Shown here: positions 44,527 through 53,449 of the stretch, one piece after another
Layout of the letters: each line of letters opens with the position of its first letter
Numbering within the stretch: position 1 is the first letter of the stretch
Source: Micromonospora sicca
GTDB taxonomy: Bacteria; Actinomycetota; Actinomycetes; Mycobacteriales; Micromonosporaceae
DNA length: 64,000 nt
Assembly (NCBI RefSeq): GCF_003172935.1
Contig: NZ_QGKS01000361.1
Span: 1 to 64,000, forward strand
Direction: 5' to 3'
Translations under genes and position numbers: made by a program
Notes under the pieces: generated by a model
The model's database searches: none
Told to the model about the DNA's origin: nothing
What the model saw: only the letters and a program-made list of their open reading frames with translations

Positions 44527-47500
44527 TCACGGGGTGACGCCGATGCCCTGACCGGCGAACTCGACCCAGTTGACGTTGCCGAAACCGCTGGCCGCACCGC
44601 CGGGAACGGTGGTGAAGACCAGGTAGAGCTTGTGCGAGCCGCCCGGGTCGGTCAGCGGCACGGTGGTGCTGGTGAAGGCGTTGTTGCCGCTGGTCGCGTT
44701 GACCGTGGCGGTGGTCAGCAGCGGGCCGGTGGGCGAGTCCAGCCGGAACTGAACGCCGAACCGGGGCTGCCCGGCGGTGGCCGCGCTGCCACCGGAGGTA
44801 CGCAGCGTCACCGACTGCATGTTCTTCAGGTTCACGGTGTTGTTGATCGCGATCCAGTCGCCCGGGTCGAGGCTGCCGCGCTGCTGCCCGCCGCCGGTGT
44901 CGGCGCTGGCGCCCACCGTGGTGCCGGTCTCGTCGGTGGCGAACTCCACCTCCTGCCGCTTGGCCTGGACGATCTGCTGGTCCACCGTGGTCAGCGCCGG
45001 CTGCCCGTTGGCGCCCTGGTCGGTGTACGACGCGCTGACCACGCCGTAGATGTAGCCGCCGTGCGAGGCGTCGTCCGGCTCGGTGGGCAGCACCCCGGAG
45101 CAGCCGAACTGGTTGGCCTCACCGTGACCGTGCTGGTCGTGGCCGAGGACGAAGGTCACCTCGACCTTGCTGCAGTCGACCGGCCCGTCCTCCGGGTCGG
45201 TGACGGTGACCGACCACGGGATGTCGTCGCCCCAGCTGAAGAAGCCGCCCTCGAGCGGGGTGACGACGGTGACGGTCGGCGCGGTGTTGCCGACGGTGAT
45301 GGTGGTGTTCGCCGACGCGGTCTTGCCGCTGGAGTCCGTCACCGTCAGCCGGGCGGTGTAGACGCCGTTGGCGGTGTAGGTGTGCGTCGGGTTCGGGTCG
45401 ATGGAGTCGGTGGTGCCGTTGCCGTCGAAGTCCCAGGCGAACGAGATGGAGTCGGCCGGGTCCGGGTCCTTCGAGCCCTCGCTGGAGAACGCCACGGTCA
45501 GCGGCGCGATGCCGTTGGTCGGGGTCGCGGTCAGCGTGGCGGTGGGTGCCCGCAGGCCCTTGACGTAGCTGAACTTCAGCATCGCCGCGTCCGGGTTGAC
45601 GTTGAAGAACCCGTCGCCGTACGTCAGCAGGTAGAAGTTGCCGTCGGCGCCCCAACGCATGTCCATCGGGTTGTCGCACAGGAACGGCTTGGCCGGCGTG
45701 GTCGGCGCCTGGCCGCAGTTCAGCACATTGTTGATCTTCAGGATGTCACCCTTGTCGTCCAGCCGGACCTCCTTGAGGGTGTCCCGGGTGAACTCGCCGA
45801 AGAAGATCGCGCCGTCGTAGTACTCGGGGAACTTCGTCTCCGACCTCAGCTCCGGGTCGAAGTCGTACTTCGCCGCACCGTGCGGGCCGACGCCACCCGT
45901 GCCGAGCTCGGGGAAGAGCACCGGACAGGTCTGCGTGGGCGTCGACAGGTACGACTCCGGGCACGGGGTCGGCGCCTGGAACGAGTACCACAGCTCGGAC
46001 TTCTCCACCGCCGGCAGGTCGGTCAGGCCGGTGTTGTGCCGGGAGGTGTTCTTCGGCGCCGCGCAGTCGAACGGCGCGACCGGCGAGATCGGGTTGGTGG
46101 TCCAGTTCATCTCGATGTACGGCAGGTTCGGCTGCACGCACATCGGCCAGCCGTAGTTCGCCGGCTTGTCGACCACCATCATCCGGCCGGTGCCCGCCGG
46201 TCCACGACCGACCTGCGCCGTCGAGGAGTCGGGGGAGTAGTCGGTGACGTAGGCGACGTCGTTCTTGTCGAGGGTGATCCGGAACGGGTTCCGGAATCCC
46301 ATCGCGTAGATCTCCGGCCGGGTCTTCGCGGTGCCCGCCGGGAACATGTTGCCCGCCGGCACCCTGTACGACCCGTCCGCCCCGACCGTGATGCGCAGGA
46401 CCTTGCCGCGCAGGTCGTTGGTGTTCGCCGAGCTGCGCCGGGCGTCCACGAAGGGCGCCTGGTAGACCCCGGTGGCGCTGACCGAGTCGTTGTGCGGCGA
46501 GAAGCCGCCGGAGCCACCGCCGCCGGCCGGGGTGTCGTCCCCGGTAACCAGCCAGAGGTTGTTCTTCGAGTCGAACGCGATGTCGCCGGCCACGTGGCAG
46601 CAGGCTCCCCGGTCCACCGGCACCTGGAGGATCTTCTGCTCGGTGCTCAGGTCCAGCGACGGGGTGTCCCCGTCGACGAACTTGAACCGGGACAGCTGGA
46701 AGTAGCCCTTCCACTGGTCCCAGGCGGCCGGGTCGGTGCTGGTGGTGGGCGCGCCCCCGGTCGGGGTGTCCAGCGGCGGTGCGTAGTAGAGGTAGACCCA
46801 CTTGTTGGTGGCGAAGTCGTGGTCGATCGCCGGGCCGTACATCCCGTCCTCGCTGTGGGTGTAGACCGGGATCTGCGCCAGCACGGTGGTCTCGTTGCTC
46901 GCCGGGTCGTGCAGGCGTACGCCGCCGCGCCGGTCGGTCTGGATCACCCGGCCGTCGGGGAGCACGTCGAAGCCGATCGGCTCGTTGACGTTGGGCTGCG
47001 CCCCGACCACCGTCATCTGGTAGTTGGCCAGCACGGTGGCGCCGCAGTCGCCGTCGGTCACGCCGGCCGCCCACTGGATCGCGCCGCCGAGGTGGGCGCG
47101 CAGGTCGGCGCTGCCGTAGCTCTCCGCGGTGGCGCCGAGTCCGGTGTAGAACGACCGGCCGCCCTGGTAGTCCTTGCACCAGGTCACCGGGTGGTCGAAG
47201 CCCATGCTGCCGCCGCTGTACGACTTCTCGTCCACGGTGGCCAGCACGTGCGAGACGCCCCGGACGTTGGCCGCGAAGTTGTACCACCGGTCGGTGGTGC
47301 TCCAGCGCTGCGGCAGCGTCTCGGATGCGGGGTGGACCCGGTCGGCGACGGTCACGGTCGCCTTGCTCACCGCGGAGGGGGCGCCGTTGGCCCGGGTGCC
47401 GAGCACGTTGGTGAGGAACGACCACCCCGGCTCGGCCTCGATCGCGGAGTGGACGCCGACGAACCCGCCGCCGTCGCGGTAGTACTCCTCGAAGGCGGCC

Positions 47501-47862
47501 TGCTGGGCGTCGTTGAGCACGTCGCCGGCGGTGTTGAGGAAGACCACCGCCCGGAACTGCTTCAGGTGTGGCGCGTCGAACTTGCGGGCGTCGTCGGTGA
47601 CCTCGACGGTGAAGCGCCGGTCGCGCCCGAGCTGCTGGATGGCCTGCACCCCGGCCGCGGTGGCGCCGTTGCTGCCGCTGGCCGAGCGGGTGAAGACGAG
47701 CACCTTGTACTCGATGCCGTTGCTGACGGGTGCCGGTGCGGTGAGTGCCGGCGCTGCCTGCGCCGGGGTCGGTTGCTGCTGCGCCGTCGCGACGAGCGTC
47801 GCGCCGACGAGGGCGAGCAGGCTCAGGTGGGTGGCGGCCCTGCGGCCGATTGGTCTGCGCAT
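44527..47862 (-). CDS. Secreted ThuA / PQQ-type sugar dehydrogenase / PKD multidomain protein
   Basis: This 1111-residue exported protein has a signal peptide (GRRAATHLSLLALVGATLVATA). Then come a ThuA domain (about residues 50-270; FRAVVFLNTAGDVLNDAQQAAFEEYYRDGGGFVGVHSA), a glucose/sorbosone-dehydrogenase-like beta propeller (about 290-765; GFDVLPDGRVIQTDRRGGV, WLVTGDDTPAGG, NYGWPMCVQPN), a PKD domain (about 767-855; ISFAWDFDGNGTTDS) and a C-terminal CBM6-like beta sandwich (about 990-1111). Such fusions are known in actinobacteria that attack glycans. It likely oxidises a sugar outside the cell, passing products to the exported isomerase encoded 90 bases downstream. Confidence 0.9.
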   Translation of the reverse strand: MRRPIGRRAATHLSLLALVGATLVATAQQQPTPAQAAPALTAPAPVSNGIEYKVLVFTRSASGSNGATAAGVQAIQQLGRDRRFTVEVTDDARKFDAPHLKQFRAVVFLNTAGDVLNDAQQAAFEEYYRDGGGFVGVHSAIEAEPGWSFLTNVLGTRANGAPSAVSKATVTVADRVHPASETLPQRWSTTDRWYNFAANVRGVSHVLATVDEKSYSGGSMGFDHPVTWCKDYQGGRSFYTGLGATAESYGSADLRAHLGGAIQWAAGVTDGDCGATVLANYQMTVVGAQPNVNEPIGFDVLPDGRVIQTDRRGGVRLHDPASNETTVLAQIPVYTHSEDGMYGPAIDHDFATNKWVYLYYAPPLDTPTGGAPTTSTDPAAWDQWKGYFQLSRFKFVDGDTPSLDLSTEQKILQVPVDRGACCHVAGDIAFDSKNNLWLVTGDDTPAGGGGSGGFSPHNDSVSATGVYQAPFVDARRSSANTNDLRGKVLRITVGADGSYRVPAGNMFPAGTAKTRPEIYAMGFRNPFRITLDKNDVAYVTDYSPDSSTAQVGRGPAGTGRMMVVDKPANYGWPMCVQPNLPYIEMNWTTNPISPVAPFDCAAPKNTSRHNTGLTDLPAVEKSELWYSFQAPTPCPESYLSTPTQTCPVLFPELGTGGVGPHGAAKYDFDPELRSETKFPEYYDGAIFFGEFTRDTLKEVRLDDKGDILKINNVLNCGQAPTTPAKPFLCDNPMDMRWGADGNFYLLTYGDGFFNVNPDAAMLKFSYVKGLRAPTATLTATPTNGIAPLTVAFSSEGSKDPDPADSISFAWDFDGNGTTDSIDPNPTHTYTANGVYTARLTVTDSSGKTASANTTITVGNTAPTVTVVTPLEGGFFSWGDDIPWSVTVTDPEDGPVDCSKVEVTFVLGHDQHGHGEANQFGCSGVLPTEPDDASHGGYIYGVVSASYTDQGANGQPALTTVDQQIVQAKRQEVEFATDETGTTVGASADTGGGQQRGSLDPGDWIAINNTVNLKNMQSVTLRTSGGSAATAGQPRFGVQFRLDSPTGPLLTTATVNATSGNNAFTSTTVPLTDPGGSHKLYLVFTTVPGGAASGFGNVNWVEFAGQGIGVTP

Positions 47863-47998
47863 CGAACCTCGCTCTGGTCGGGCGGGTCCGCCTCAGCCGG
47901 GACGAGGCTGAGGAGGTCGCTGGGGAGGTGACGAGAGCCTGGCCAGGTTCTACGCAGGACGATATTTGCGTACGCCAGCAAAGAGAAGAGGTTGGAGG

Positions 47999-48051
47999 CA
48001 AAAGTTTTGAACGAACCTCTCCCACTTTTGTTCAGGATCAGCAAAAGTGGG
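47999..48051 (-). promoter_or_regulatory. Candidate ROK operators upstream of the secreted dehydrogenase gene
   Basis: There are two sites. CAAAAGTTTTG (47999-48009) is an 11-base palindrome. CCCACTTTTG (48021-48030) and CAAAAGTGGG (48042-48051) form a 10-bp inverted repeat with an 11-base spacer. Both echo the CTTTTG-N10-CAAAAGTTTGG site at 24575-24600 upstream of the first ROK operon. Confidence 0.5.
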
Positions 48052-48074
48052 GCGGCTCGGTGTCGTTCGGACAG

Positions 48075-48117
48075 ACGACAGCGGGCCGGTCACCCGAAGG
48101 TGCCGGCCCGCTGTCGT
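48075..48117 (-). terminator. Hairpin terminator after the YtxH-like gene
   Basis: ACGACAGCGGGCCGG (48075-48089) pairs perfectly with CCGGCCCGCTGTCGT (48103-48117). The loop is 13 bases. It lies just past the stop of the minus-strand gene ending at 48126. Confidence 0.7.
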
Positions 48118-48125
48118 CGGTGCGG

Positions 48126-48530
48126 TCAGAGGGTGCTGGCGTTGCTGCCCGTGCCGGACGGCTTGGTACGCGGGCTGGTGGTGCCCGACGACCCGGAGGT
48201 CGAGCCGGCCGAGCCCGTGCTGGATGAACCGGCCTTGGCGCCCACCGTGGCCGGCGTGCCGGCGAACGGCTTGTCGGCCGCGGTCAGCTGCTGCGTGTTG
48301 CCGTTGCCGCTGAGCTTCTCGCCGAGCTTGGTCTGCCCGAGCTTGTCCTTGCCCTCGCTGTAGAGCCGGGTCGCCTGAGCCTGCGCGACGCCCGCCGCCT
48401 CCTGGACGGTCGGGTGGTCGAGCACCTTGCGGCCCCGGACCACCAGTTCCTCGTACTTCTCTCGGCCGGCACGGGCGCCCAGGACGAATCCCGCAGCCAG
48501 CCCGCCAAGAAACATGATCTTTCCGCGCAT
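48126..48530 (-). CDS. YtxH-like small membrane-associated protein
   Basis: The 134-residue protein begins with a glycine-rich helix (MFLGGLAAGFVLGARAGREKYEEL) that is the YtxH-type pattern: one short transmembrane or membrane-associated helix followed by a basic amphipathic segment. The middle is charged and helical (TVQEAAGVAQAQATRLYSEGKDKLGQ), and the last 45 residues are Ser/Thr/Gly-rich and probably disordered. Such proteins are common near the envelope in actinobacteria, with no defined biochemical role. ATG 48530 has GAGGAGCC upstream. It is transcribed alone. Confidence 0.8.
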   Translation of the reverse strand: MRGKIMFLGGLAAGFVLGARAGREKYEELVVRGRKVLDHPTVQEAAGVAQAQATRLYSEGKDKLGQTKLGEKLSGNGNTQQLTAADKPFAGTPATVGAKAGSSSTGSAGSTSGSSGTTSPRTKPSGTGSNASTL

Positions 48531-48801
48531 GGCGGCTCCTCTCGTACCTGACGCGCTGTCGTCCCCGACCGGGGGCGACCCACTCGCGCCTACGTCCTCT
48601 GTCGGCGGCTAACTACCCATCCTGCTCCGCGCCCATGCCTCCATGCGCCGAGATGACGATTTGTCCGAATTCCGGCGCGTCCGAATCCCGGCGGGAGAGC
48701 GGACGGCGATGCGGTAACCCCCTGGCGCGCCACCCCCCGATGTCCTGTACTCTTGTCCCCGTCGCACGGCGCGGAGAGATCCGCGACCCGGCGGTGCACG
48801 G

Positions 48802-48874
48802 TCCCCCGTAGCTCAATTGGCAGAGCAGCCGGCTGTTAACCGGCAGGTTTTTGGTTCGAGTCCAAACGGGGGAG
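48802..48874 (+). tRNA. tRNA-Asn (GTT)
   Basis: Cloverleaf: acceptor TCCCCCG (48802-48808) pairs with CGGGGGA (48867-48873), with discriminator G at 48874. The anticodon stem GCCGG/CCGGC flanks the loop CTGTTAA with anticodon GTT at 48835-48837. The T-loop reads GGTTCGAGTCC. CCA is not encoded. Confidence 0.97.
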
Positions 48875-49074
48875 CTTCGCTCCACAGCACGCCCGTCGGC
48901 CCCGCCGGCGGGCGTTTCTCGTTTCCCGGTGCGCCAGCTCCAGCGAACCTCCAGCCGGCCCCCAGCCGCCGGCGGGAGGTTTTCGCCCCGCAGGGTCGGG
49001 TTGCCCGGCAGGATGGTCGATGTCGACTTGGACTCCCGCTGCGTCGATTGGTGCGTCGATCATGAGGGGTGGAG

Positions 49075-51210
49075 ATGACCGGAGGACGAGGCCGCTGGAC
49101 GGCCACCCTGATCGCGGTGGCGGTCGTGGTCGGCTGGCTGGTCGTCGGGGGCGTCGCCGGGCCGTACTCCGGGAAGCTGGGCGACGTCGCCACCAACGAC
49201 AACGCCGCGTTCCTGCCCACCGACGCCGAGGCCACCCGGGCCCAGGACCTCTCCGCCGGCTTCGTGGCGAAGGAGACGACGCCGGCGCTCGTCGTCTACG
49301 AGCGCCCCTCCGGGATCACCCCCGCCGACCAGCAGCGGGTGCAGGCCGACGCCGCCCGGTTCGCCCAACTGCCCGGCGTGCTGGGCCCGCTCCCGCCGTC
49401 GATCGTCAGCCAGGACCGGCAGGCCGTCCAGGTGATCGTGCCGATCGACGCTGCCGAGGGCGAGCAGATCCGGCAGGTCGTCGACGAGCTGCGCGACATC
49501 GCCGGCCCGGACCGGGACGGGCTCACCGTCAACGTGGCCGGACCCGCCGGCCTGCTCGGCGACCTGATCGAGGTCTTCACCGCCATCGACGGGCCGCTGC
49601 TGCTGGTCACCCTGGTCGTCGTCCTGGTCATCCTGCTGATCGTCTACCGCAGCCCGGTGCTCTGGATCCTTCCGCTGCTCGCCGCCGGGATGTCCTACTC
49701 GCTGGCGTCGGTCTTCGTCTACCACCTGGCCAAGCACGACGTGATCAAGCTCAACGGGCAGGCGCAGGGCATCCTCACCGTGCTGGTCTTCGGCGCCGGC
49801 ACCGACTACGCCCTGCTGCTGATCGCCCGGTACCGGGAGGAGCTGCACCGGCACCACCGGCCGTGGGACGCGATGAAGACCGCCTGGCGGGGCGCCGCCC
49901 CGGCCGTCATCGCCTCCGGCACCACCGTCATCGTCAGCCTGCTCTGCCTGCTGCTGTCCAGCCTCAACTCCAACCGGGCACTCGGTCCGGTCGCCGCCCT
50001 CGGCATCGCCGTCACGCTGCTGGTGATGCTCACCTTCCTGCCCGCGCTGCTGGTGCTCGGCGGACGCTGGGCGTTCTGGCCGCGTACGCCCCGCGAGGAC
50101 CAGGCGGACCCGCAGGCCGACGGCATCTGGAGCCGGATCGCCGGCTTCGTCGCCCGCCGGTCCCGCGCCGTGTGGCTGGTCACCGCCGTCGCCCTGGCCG
50201 CGCTCACCCTCGGCCTCAGCCAGCTCGGCGCCACCACCCTCGGCCAGTCCGACCTGTTCACCAGCCGCACCGACTCGGTGGCCGGCCAGGAGGTGATCGC
50301 CCGGCACTACCCGGCGGGCACCGGCAGCCCGGCCACCATCTTCACCACCCAGGCGACCGCGCAGCAGGTGGCCCAGGTCGCCCAGGGCGTGCCCGGGGTG
50401 GCCTCGGTCCGCCCGGTCACCGAGCGGGGCCAGGCCGGCCCGCCCGACCCGAACGCGCCACCCAAGGTGGTCGACGGCCGGGTGGAGCTGCAGGTGACGC
50501 TGGCCGACCCGCCGGACAGCGACGGCGCCGAACGGACCATCCGCGACCTGCGCGAGGCGGTGCACCGGGTGCCCGGCTCCGACTCCGTGGTCGGCGGCTT
50601 CACCGCCATCAACGTGGACACCGCCGCCGCCTCCACCCGGGACCGCAACGTCATCATCCCGGTGGTGCTCGTGGTCATCGCGGTCATCCTGGCCCTGCTG
50701 CTGCGCGCCCTGCTCGCCCCGGTGCTGCTCATCGCCACCGTGGTGCTGTCGTTCCTGGCCACCCTGGGGCTCTGCGCGCTGATCTTCAAGTACGTGCTGG
50801 ACTTCCCCGGCGTCGACCAGTCCTTCCCGCTCTTCGCGTTCGTCTTCCTGGTCGCGCTCGGCATCGACTACAACATCTTCCTGATGAGCCGGGTCCGCGA
50901 GGAGTCGGTCAAGCGCGGCACCCGCGCCGGGGTGCTGGGCGGCCTCGCGGTCACCGGTGGCGTGATCACCTCCGCCGGCATCGTGCTCGCCGCGACCTTC
51001 TCCGCGCTCGCCGTGCTGCCGCTGGTGGTGCTGGTCGAGTTGGGCGTGGCGGTCGCCGTCGGGGTGCTGCTCGACACCATCGTCGTACGGTCGCTGCTGG
51101 TGCCCGCCCTGGCGTACGACATCGGGCCGAAGGTCTGGTGGCCGAGCCGGCTGTCCCGGACGAACCGCAACGGCGACCGGGCCGGCGCGGAGGTCGAACA
51201 TGCTCGCTGA
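49075..51210 (+). CDS. MMPL/RND-family transporter
   Basis: This 711-residue membrane protein has the double RND layout: one helix, an extracellular domain, five helices, then the pattern repeated. The first helical block holds GILTVLVFGAGTDYALLLIARYREEL and the second FLVALGIDYNIFLMSRVREESVKRGTRAG, both carrying the Asp-Tyr pair used in proton coupling by MmpL proteins. Members export lipids, siderophores or drugs. ATG 49075 is preferred with GAGGGG upstream; GTG 49069 is possible. Its end overlaps the FAD oxidoreductase by 11 bases. The cargo is unknown. Confidence 0.92.
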   Translation: MTGGRGRWTATLIAVAVVVGWLVVGGVAGPYSGKLGDVATNDNAAFLPTDAEATRAQDLSAGFVAKETTPALVVYERPSGITPADQQRVQADAARFAQLPGVLGPLPPSIVSQDRQAVQVIVPIDAAEGEQIRQVVDELRDIAGPDRDGLTVNVAGPAGLLGDLIEVFTAIDGPLLLVTLVVVLVILLIVYRSPVLWILPLLAAGMSYSLASVFVYHLAKHDVIKLNGQAQGILTVLVFGAGTDYALLLIARYREELHRHHRPWDAMKTAWRGAAPAVIASGTTVIVSLLCLLLSSLNSNRALGPVAALGIAVTLLVMLTFLPALLVLGGRWAFWPRTPREDQADPQADGIWSRIAGFVARRSRAVWLVTAVALAALTLGLSQLGATTLGQSDLFTSRTDSVAGQEVIARHYPAGTGSPATIFTTQATAQQVAQVAQGVPGVASVRPVTERGQAGPPDPNAPPKVVDGRVELQVTLADPPDSDGAERTIRDLREAVHRVPGSDSVVGGFTAINVDTAAASTRDRNVIIPVVLVVIAVILALLLRALLAPVLLIATVVLSFLATLGLCALIFKYVLDFPGVDQSFPLFAFVFLVALGIDYNIFLMSRVREESVKRGTRAGVLGGLAVTGGVITSAGIVLAATFSALAVLPLVVLVELGVAVAVGVLLDTIVVRSLLVPALAYDIGPKVWWPSRLSRTNRNGDRAGAEVEHAR

Positions 51211-52465
51211 GACCGACGTGGTCATCGTCGGCGGACGCCTGGCCGGCCTCGCCGCCGCCCGCCGGTTGCACCGCGCCGGCGTGCCCTGGCTGCTGCTGGA
51301 GGCCGGCGACCGGCTCGGCGGCCGGGTCGCCACCGACCAGGTCGACGGCTACCTGCTCGACCGCGGCTTCCAGGTGCTCAACACCGCCTACCCCCGGCTG
51401 GGCACCCTGCTCGACCTGGCCGCGCTCGACCTGGGCTGGTTCACCTCCGGCGTGCTGGTCCGCCGCGGCGACCGCCTCGACCGGCTGGTCAACCCGCTGC
51501 GCGAACCCACCGGGGCGGCGCGGACCGCCACCGCCGGGGCCGGGTCCCTGGTGGACCGGCTGCGCCTCGCCGCGCTCGCCATCGGCTGCGCCACCCTGCC
51601 GGTGAGCCGGCTGCTCGCCGCCGCGGAGACGACCAGCGAGGCCGCCCTGCGCCGGGCCGGCCTCTCCGACGCGATCATCGAGGAGCTGCTCCGACCGTTC
51701 CTGTCGGGCGTCCTCATCGACCGGGAGCTGGAGACCTCCAGTCACGTGCTGGCCATGGTGCTGCGCTCCTTCGCCCGCGGTCGGATCGGCCTCCCCGCGC
51801 ACGGCATGGGGGCGCTGCCCCGCGCCGTCGCCGACCCGCTGCCCGCCGACCTGATCGAGCTGGACACCCCGGTCGCCGAGGTCGCGCCCGGCCGAGTCCG
51901 CACCCAGGCCGGCGACATCGCCTGCCGCGCCGTCGTGGTCGCGGTGGACCCGCCGGCGGCGGCCACGCTGCTGCCGCGGCTCGTGCGGGTACGGATGCAC
52001 CGCTACACCACCTAAGATCACGCCGCCGAGTCGGCGCCGCTGGACGAGCCGATCCTGCTGGTCGACGGCGACCGGCGGGAACTGGTCGCCAACACGGTGG
52101 TGCCCAGCAACGCCGCGCCGACGTACGCCCCGGCCGGGCGGCACCTGGTGGCCACCTCCGTGGTCGGCCCGCAGGCCCCGCCCGAGCCGGTGATCCGGCG
52201 GGAGCTGGACCGGCTCTACGGGCGGTCCACCGCCGACTGGACCCACCTGACCACCGTGTCGATCCCGGACGCGCTGCCCGCCGCGCCGCCGCCGCAGGGC
52301 CGGCTGCGCAAGCCCGTGGCGCTCGGCGACGGGCTCTTCGTGGCCGGCGACCACCGCGACAGCCCCTCCGTCCAGGGGGCGCTCGCCAGCGGGTGGCGCA
52401 CCGCCGGTGCCGTCCTCGCCGCGCTCCGCCCCGGGCAGGGGGCCCCGTCCGAGCTGGACGGGTGA
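51200..52465 (+). pseudogene. FAD-dependent amine oxidase/phytoene desaturase-like protein interrupted by one stop codon
   Basis: The N-terminal FAD-binding motif is intact (VVIVGGRLAGLAAARRLHRAGVPWLLLEAGDRLGGRV), followed by LLDRGFQVLNTAYPRL typical of this oxidoreductase group. The frame meets TAA at 52013-52015, after residue 271 (MHRYTT). It then continues in the same frame for 150 codons to 52465 with clear family sequence (APLDEPILLVDG, VVPSNAAPTYAP, LFVAGDHRDSPSVQGALASGWRTA). So a single nonsense change, such as TAC to TAA, splits an otherwise complete 421-residue enzyme. A sequencing error or readthrough cannot be excluded. Confidence 0.8.
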
Positions 52466-52488
52466 CCCGAGGCCCCCTCGTGATCACC

Positions 52489-52494
52489 TATGAT
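52489..52494 (+). promoter_or_regulatory. -10 element for a leaderless gene
   Basis: TATGAT at 52489-52494 matches the -10 consensus at five of six positions and ends 7 bases before ATG 52502. This implies a leaderless transcript and decides against the in-frame ATG at 52490, which overlaps the hexamer. No good -35 is visible. Confidence 0.6.
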
Positions 52495-52501
52495 CGCCGC
52501 C

Positions 52502-53449
52502 ATGCCCACACCCCTCCCGGCGATCACCTTCGACCCGGCCGCCGCCTTTCCCGAGGTCAACGACATGCGCGCGGCCCTCGCCGGGCGCGACTGGCCCCGA
52601 GTCCGGCAGCTGCTCGACGTCCGCGACTGGGCGGGCAGGGCGTTCCTGATGGGGTTCGCCGAGGACGACGCCGCGACCGGGACCTGGCTCCGCCAGGTCC
52701 TCGCCCAGCAGCCCGGCGATACCGTCGCCGCCACCATGCTCGCCGCGCACCTCGTCCAGGTCGGCTGGAAGATCCGGACCGACAAGCTGGCGAAGTACGT
52801 CAGCCGGGAGCAGTTCGCCCAGCTCCACGACCACCTGCGGCAAGCCGAGCAGATCCTCATCGACGTCTGCGCCCGGGAACCGGGCAACGTCATCGCCTGG
52901 GAGGAACGGCTGACCACCGCGATGGGCCTGGGACTGGGCCAGGCGGAGGCCCGCCGCCGCTACGACCGGCTCGCCCGGTACGCCCCGCACCAGATGTCGG
53001 CCCAGTCCCGGTTGTTCCAGCAGCTCTGCCCCAAGTGGGGCGGCAGCTGGGAGAAGGCGTTCGACTTCGCCCGGGAGTGCATGCTCTCCGCCCCGGAGGG
53101 CGCGCAAAACGCCGTCCTGCTCGCCGAGGCGCACCTCGAACGGTTCGTCACCTCCGACAGCGACGGCGAGCAGGGCGCGTACCTGCAGGACCCGCGGGTG
53201 ATGCAGGACATCTGGGCGGCGGCGCAGCGCTCCGTGCTGCACCCGAACTTCCGGCACGAGCCCGGTTGGGTCTCCACCCGATCGGTCTTCGTCCTCTGGT
53301 TCGGGCTGACCGGGCAGTGGGCCGCGGCCGGGGCGCAGCTCGCCGCCCTGGGCCACCTGGGCAGCCAGCACCCGTGGTCGTACGTGGGCGGCACTGAGGT
53401 GCTTGACAACATCCGCGCCGAGGCGTACGCGAAGGGTGTGTTTCGTTGA
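52502..53449 (+). CDS. Helical-repeat protein of unknown function (DUF4034-like)
   Basis: The 315-residue soluble protein has no export signal. It reads as tandem helix pairs similar to TPR or Sel1 repeats: WPRVRQLLDVRDWAGRAFLMGF, EQILIDVCAREPGNVIAWEERLTTAMGLGLGQAEARRRYDRLARYAPHQMSAQSRLFQQLCPKWGGSWEKAFDFARE. The latter part, with tryptophans spaced along the helices, resembles DUF4034 proteins, a guess from memory. The stop overlaps the TTG start of the M16-like gene (TTGA), so the two products are made together and may work together. Confidence 0.75.
   Translation: MPTPLPAITFDPAAAFPEVNDMRAALAGRDWPRVRQLLDVRDWAGRAFLMGFAEDDAATGTWLRQVLAQQPGDTVAATMLAAHLVQVGWKIRTDKLAKYVSREQFAQLHDHLRQAEQILIDVCAREPGNVIAWEERLTTAMGLGLGQAEARRRYDRLARYAPHQMSAQSRLFQQLCPKWGGSWEKAFDFARECMLSAPEGAQNAVLLAEAHLERFVTSDSDGEQGAYLQDPRVMQDIWAAAQRSVLHPNFRHEPGWVSTRSVFVLWFGLTGQWAAAGAQLAALGHLGSQHPWSYVGGTEVLDNIRAEAYAKGVFR

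Noticed and set aside
44425..47931. An 1168-codon plus-strand frame opposite the secreted dehydrogenase
   Set aside because: It is again an antisense frame without recognisable domains, opposite a protein with a signal peptide and clear domains.
49020..51605. An 861-codon frame overlapping the MMPL gene
   Set aside because: It is a plus-strand shadow with Arg/Gly-rich sequence; the MMPL frame has membrane helices and family motifs.
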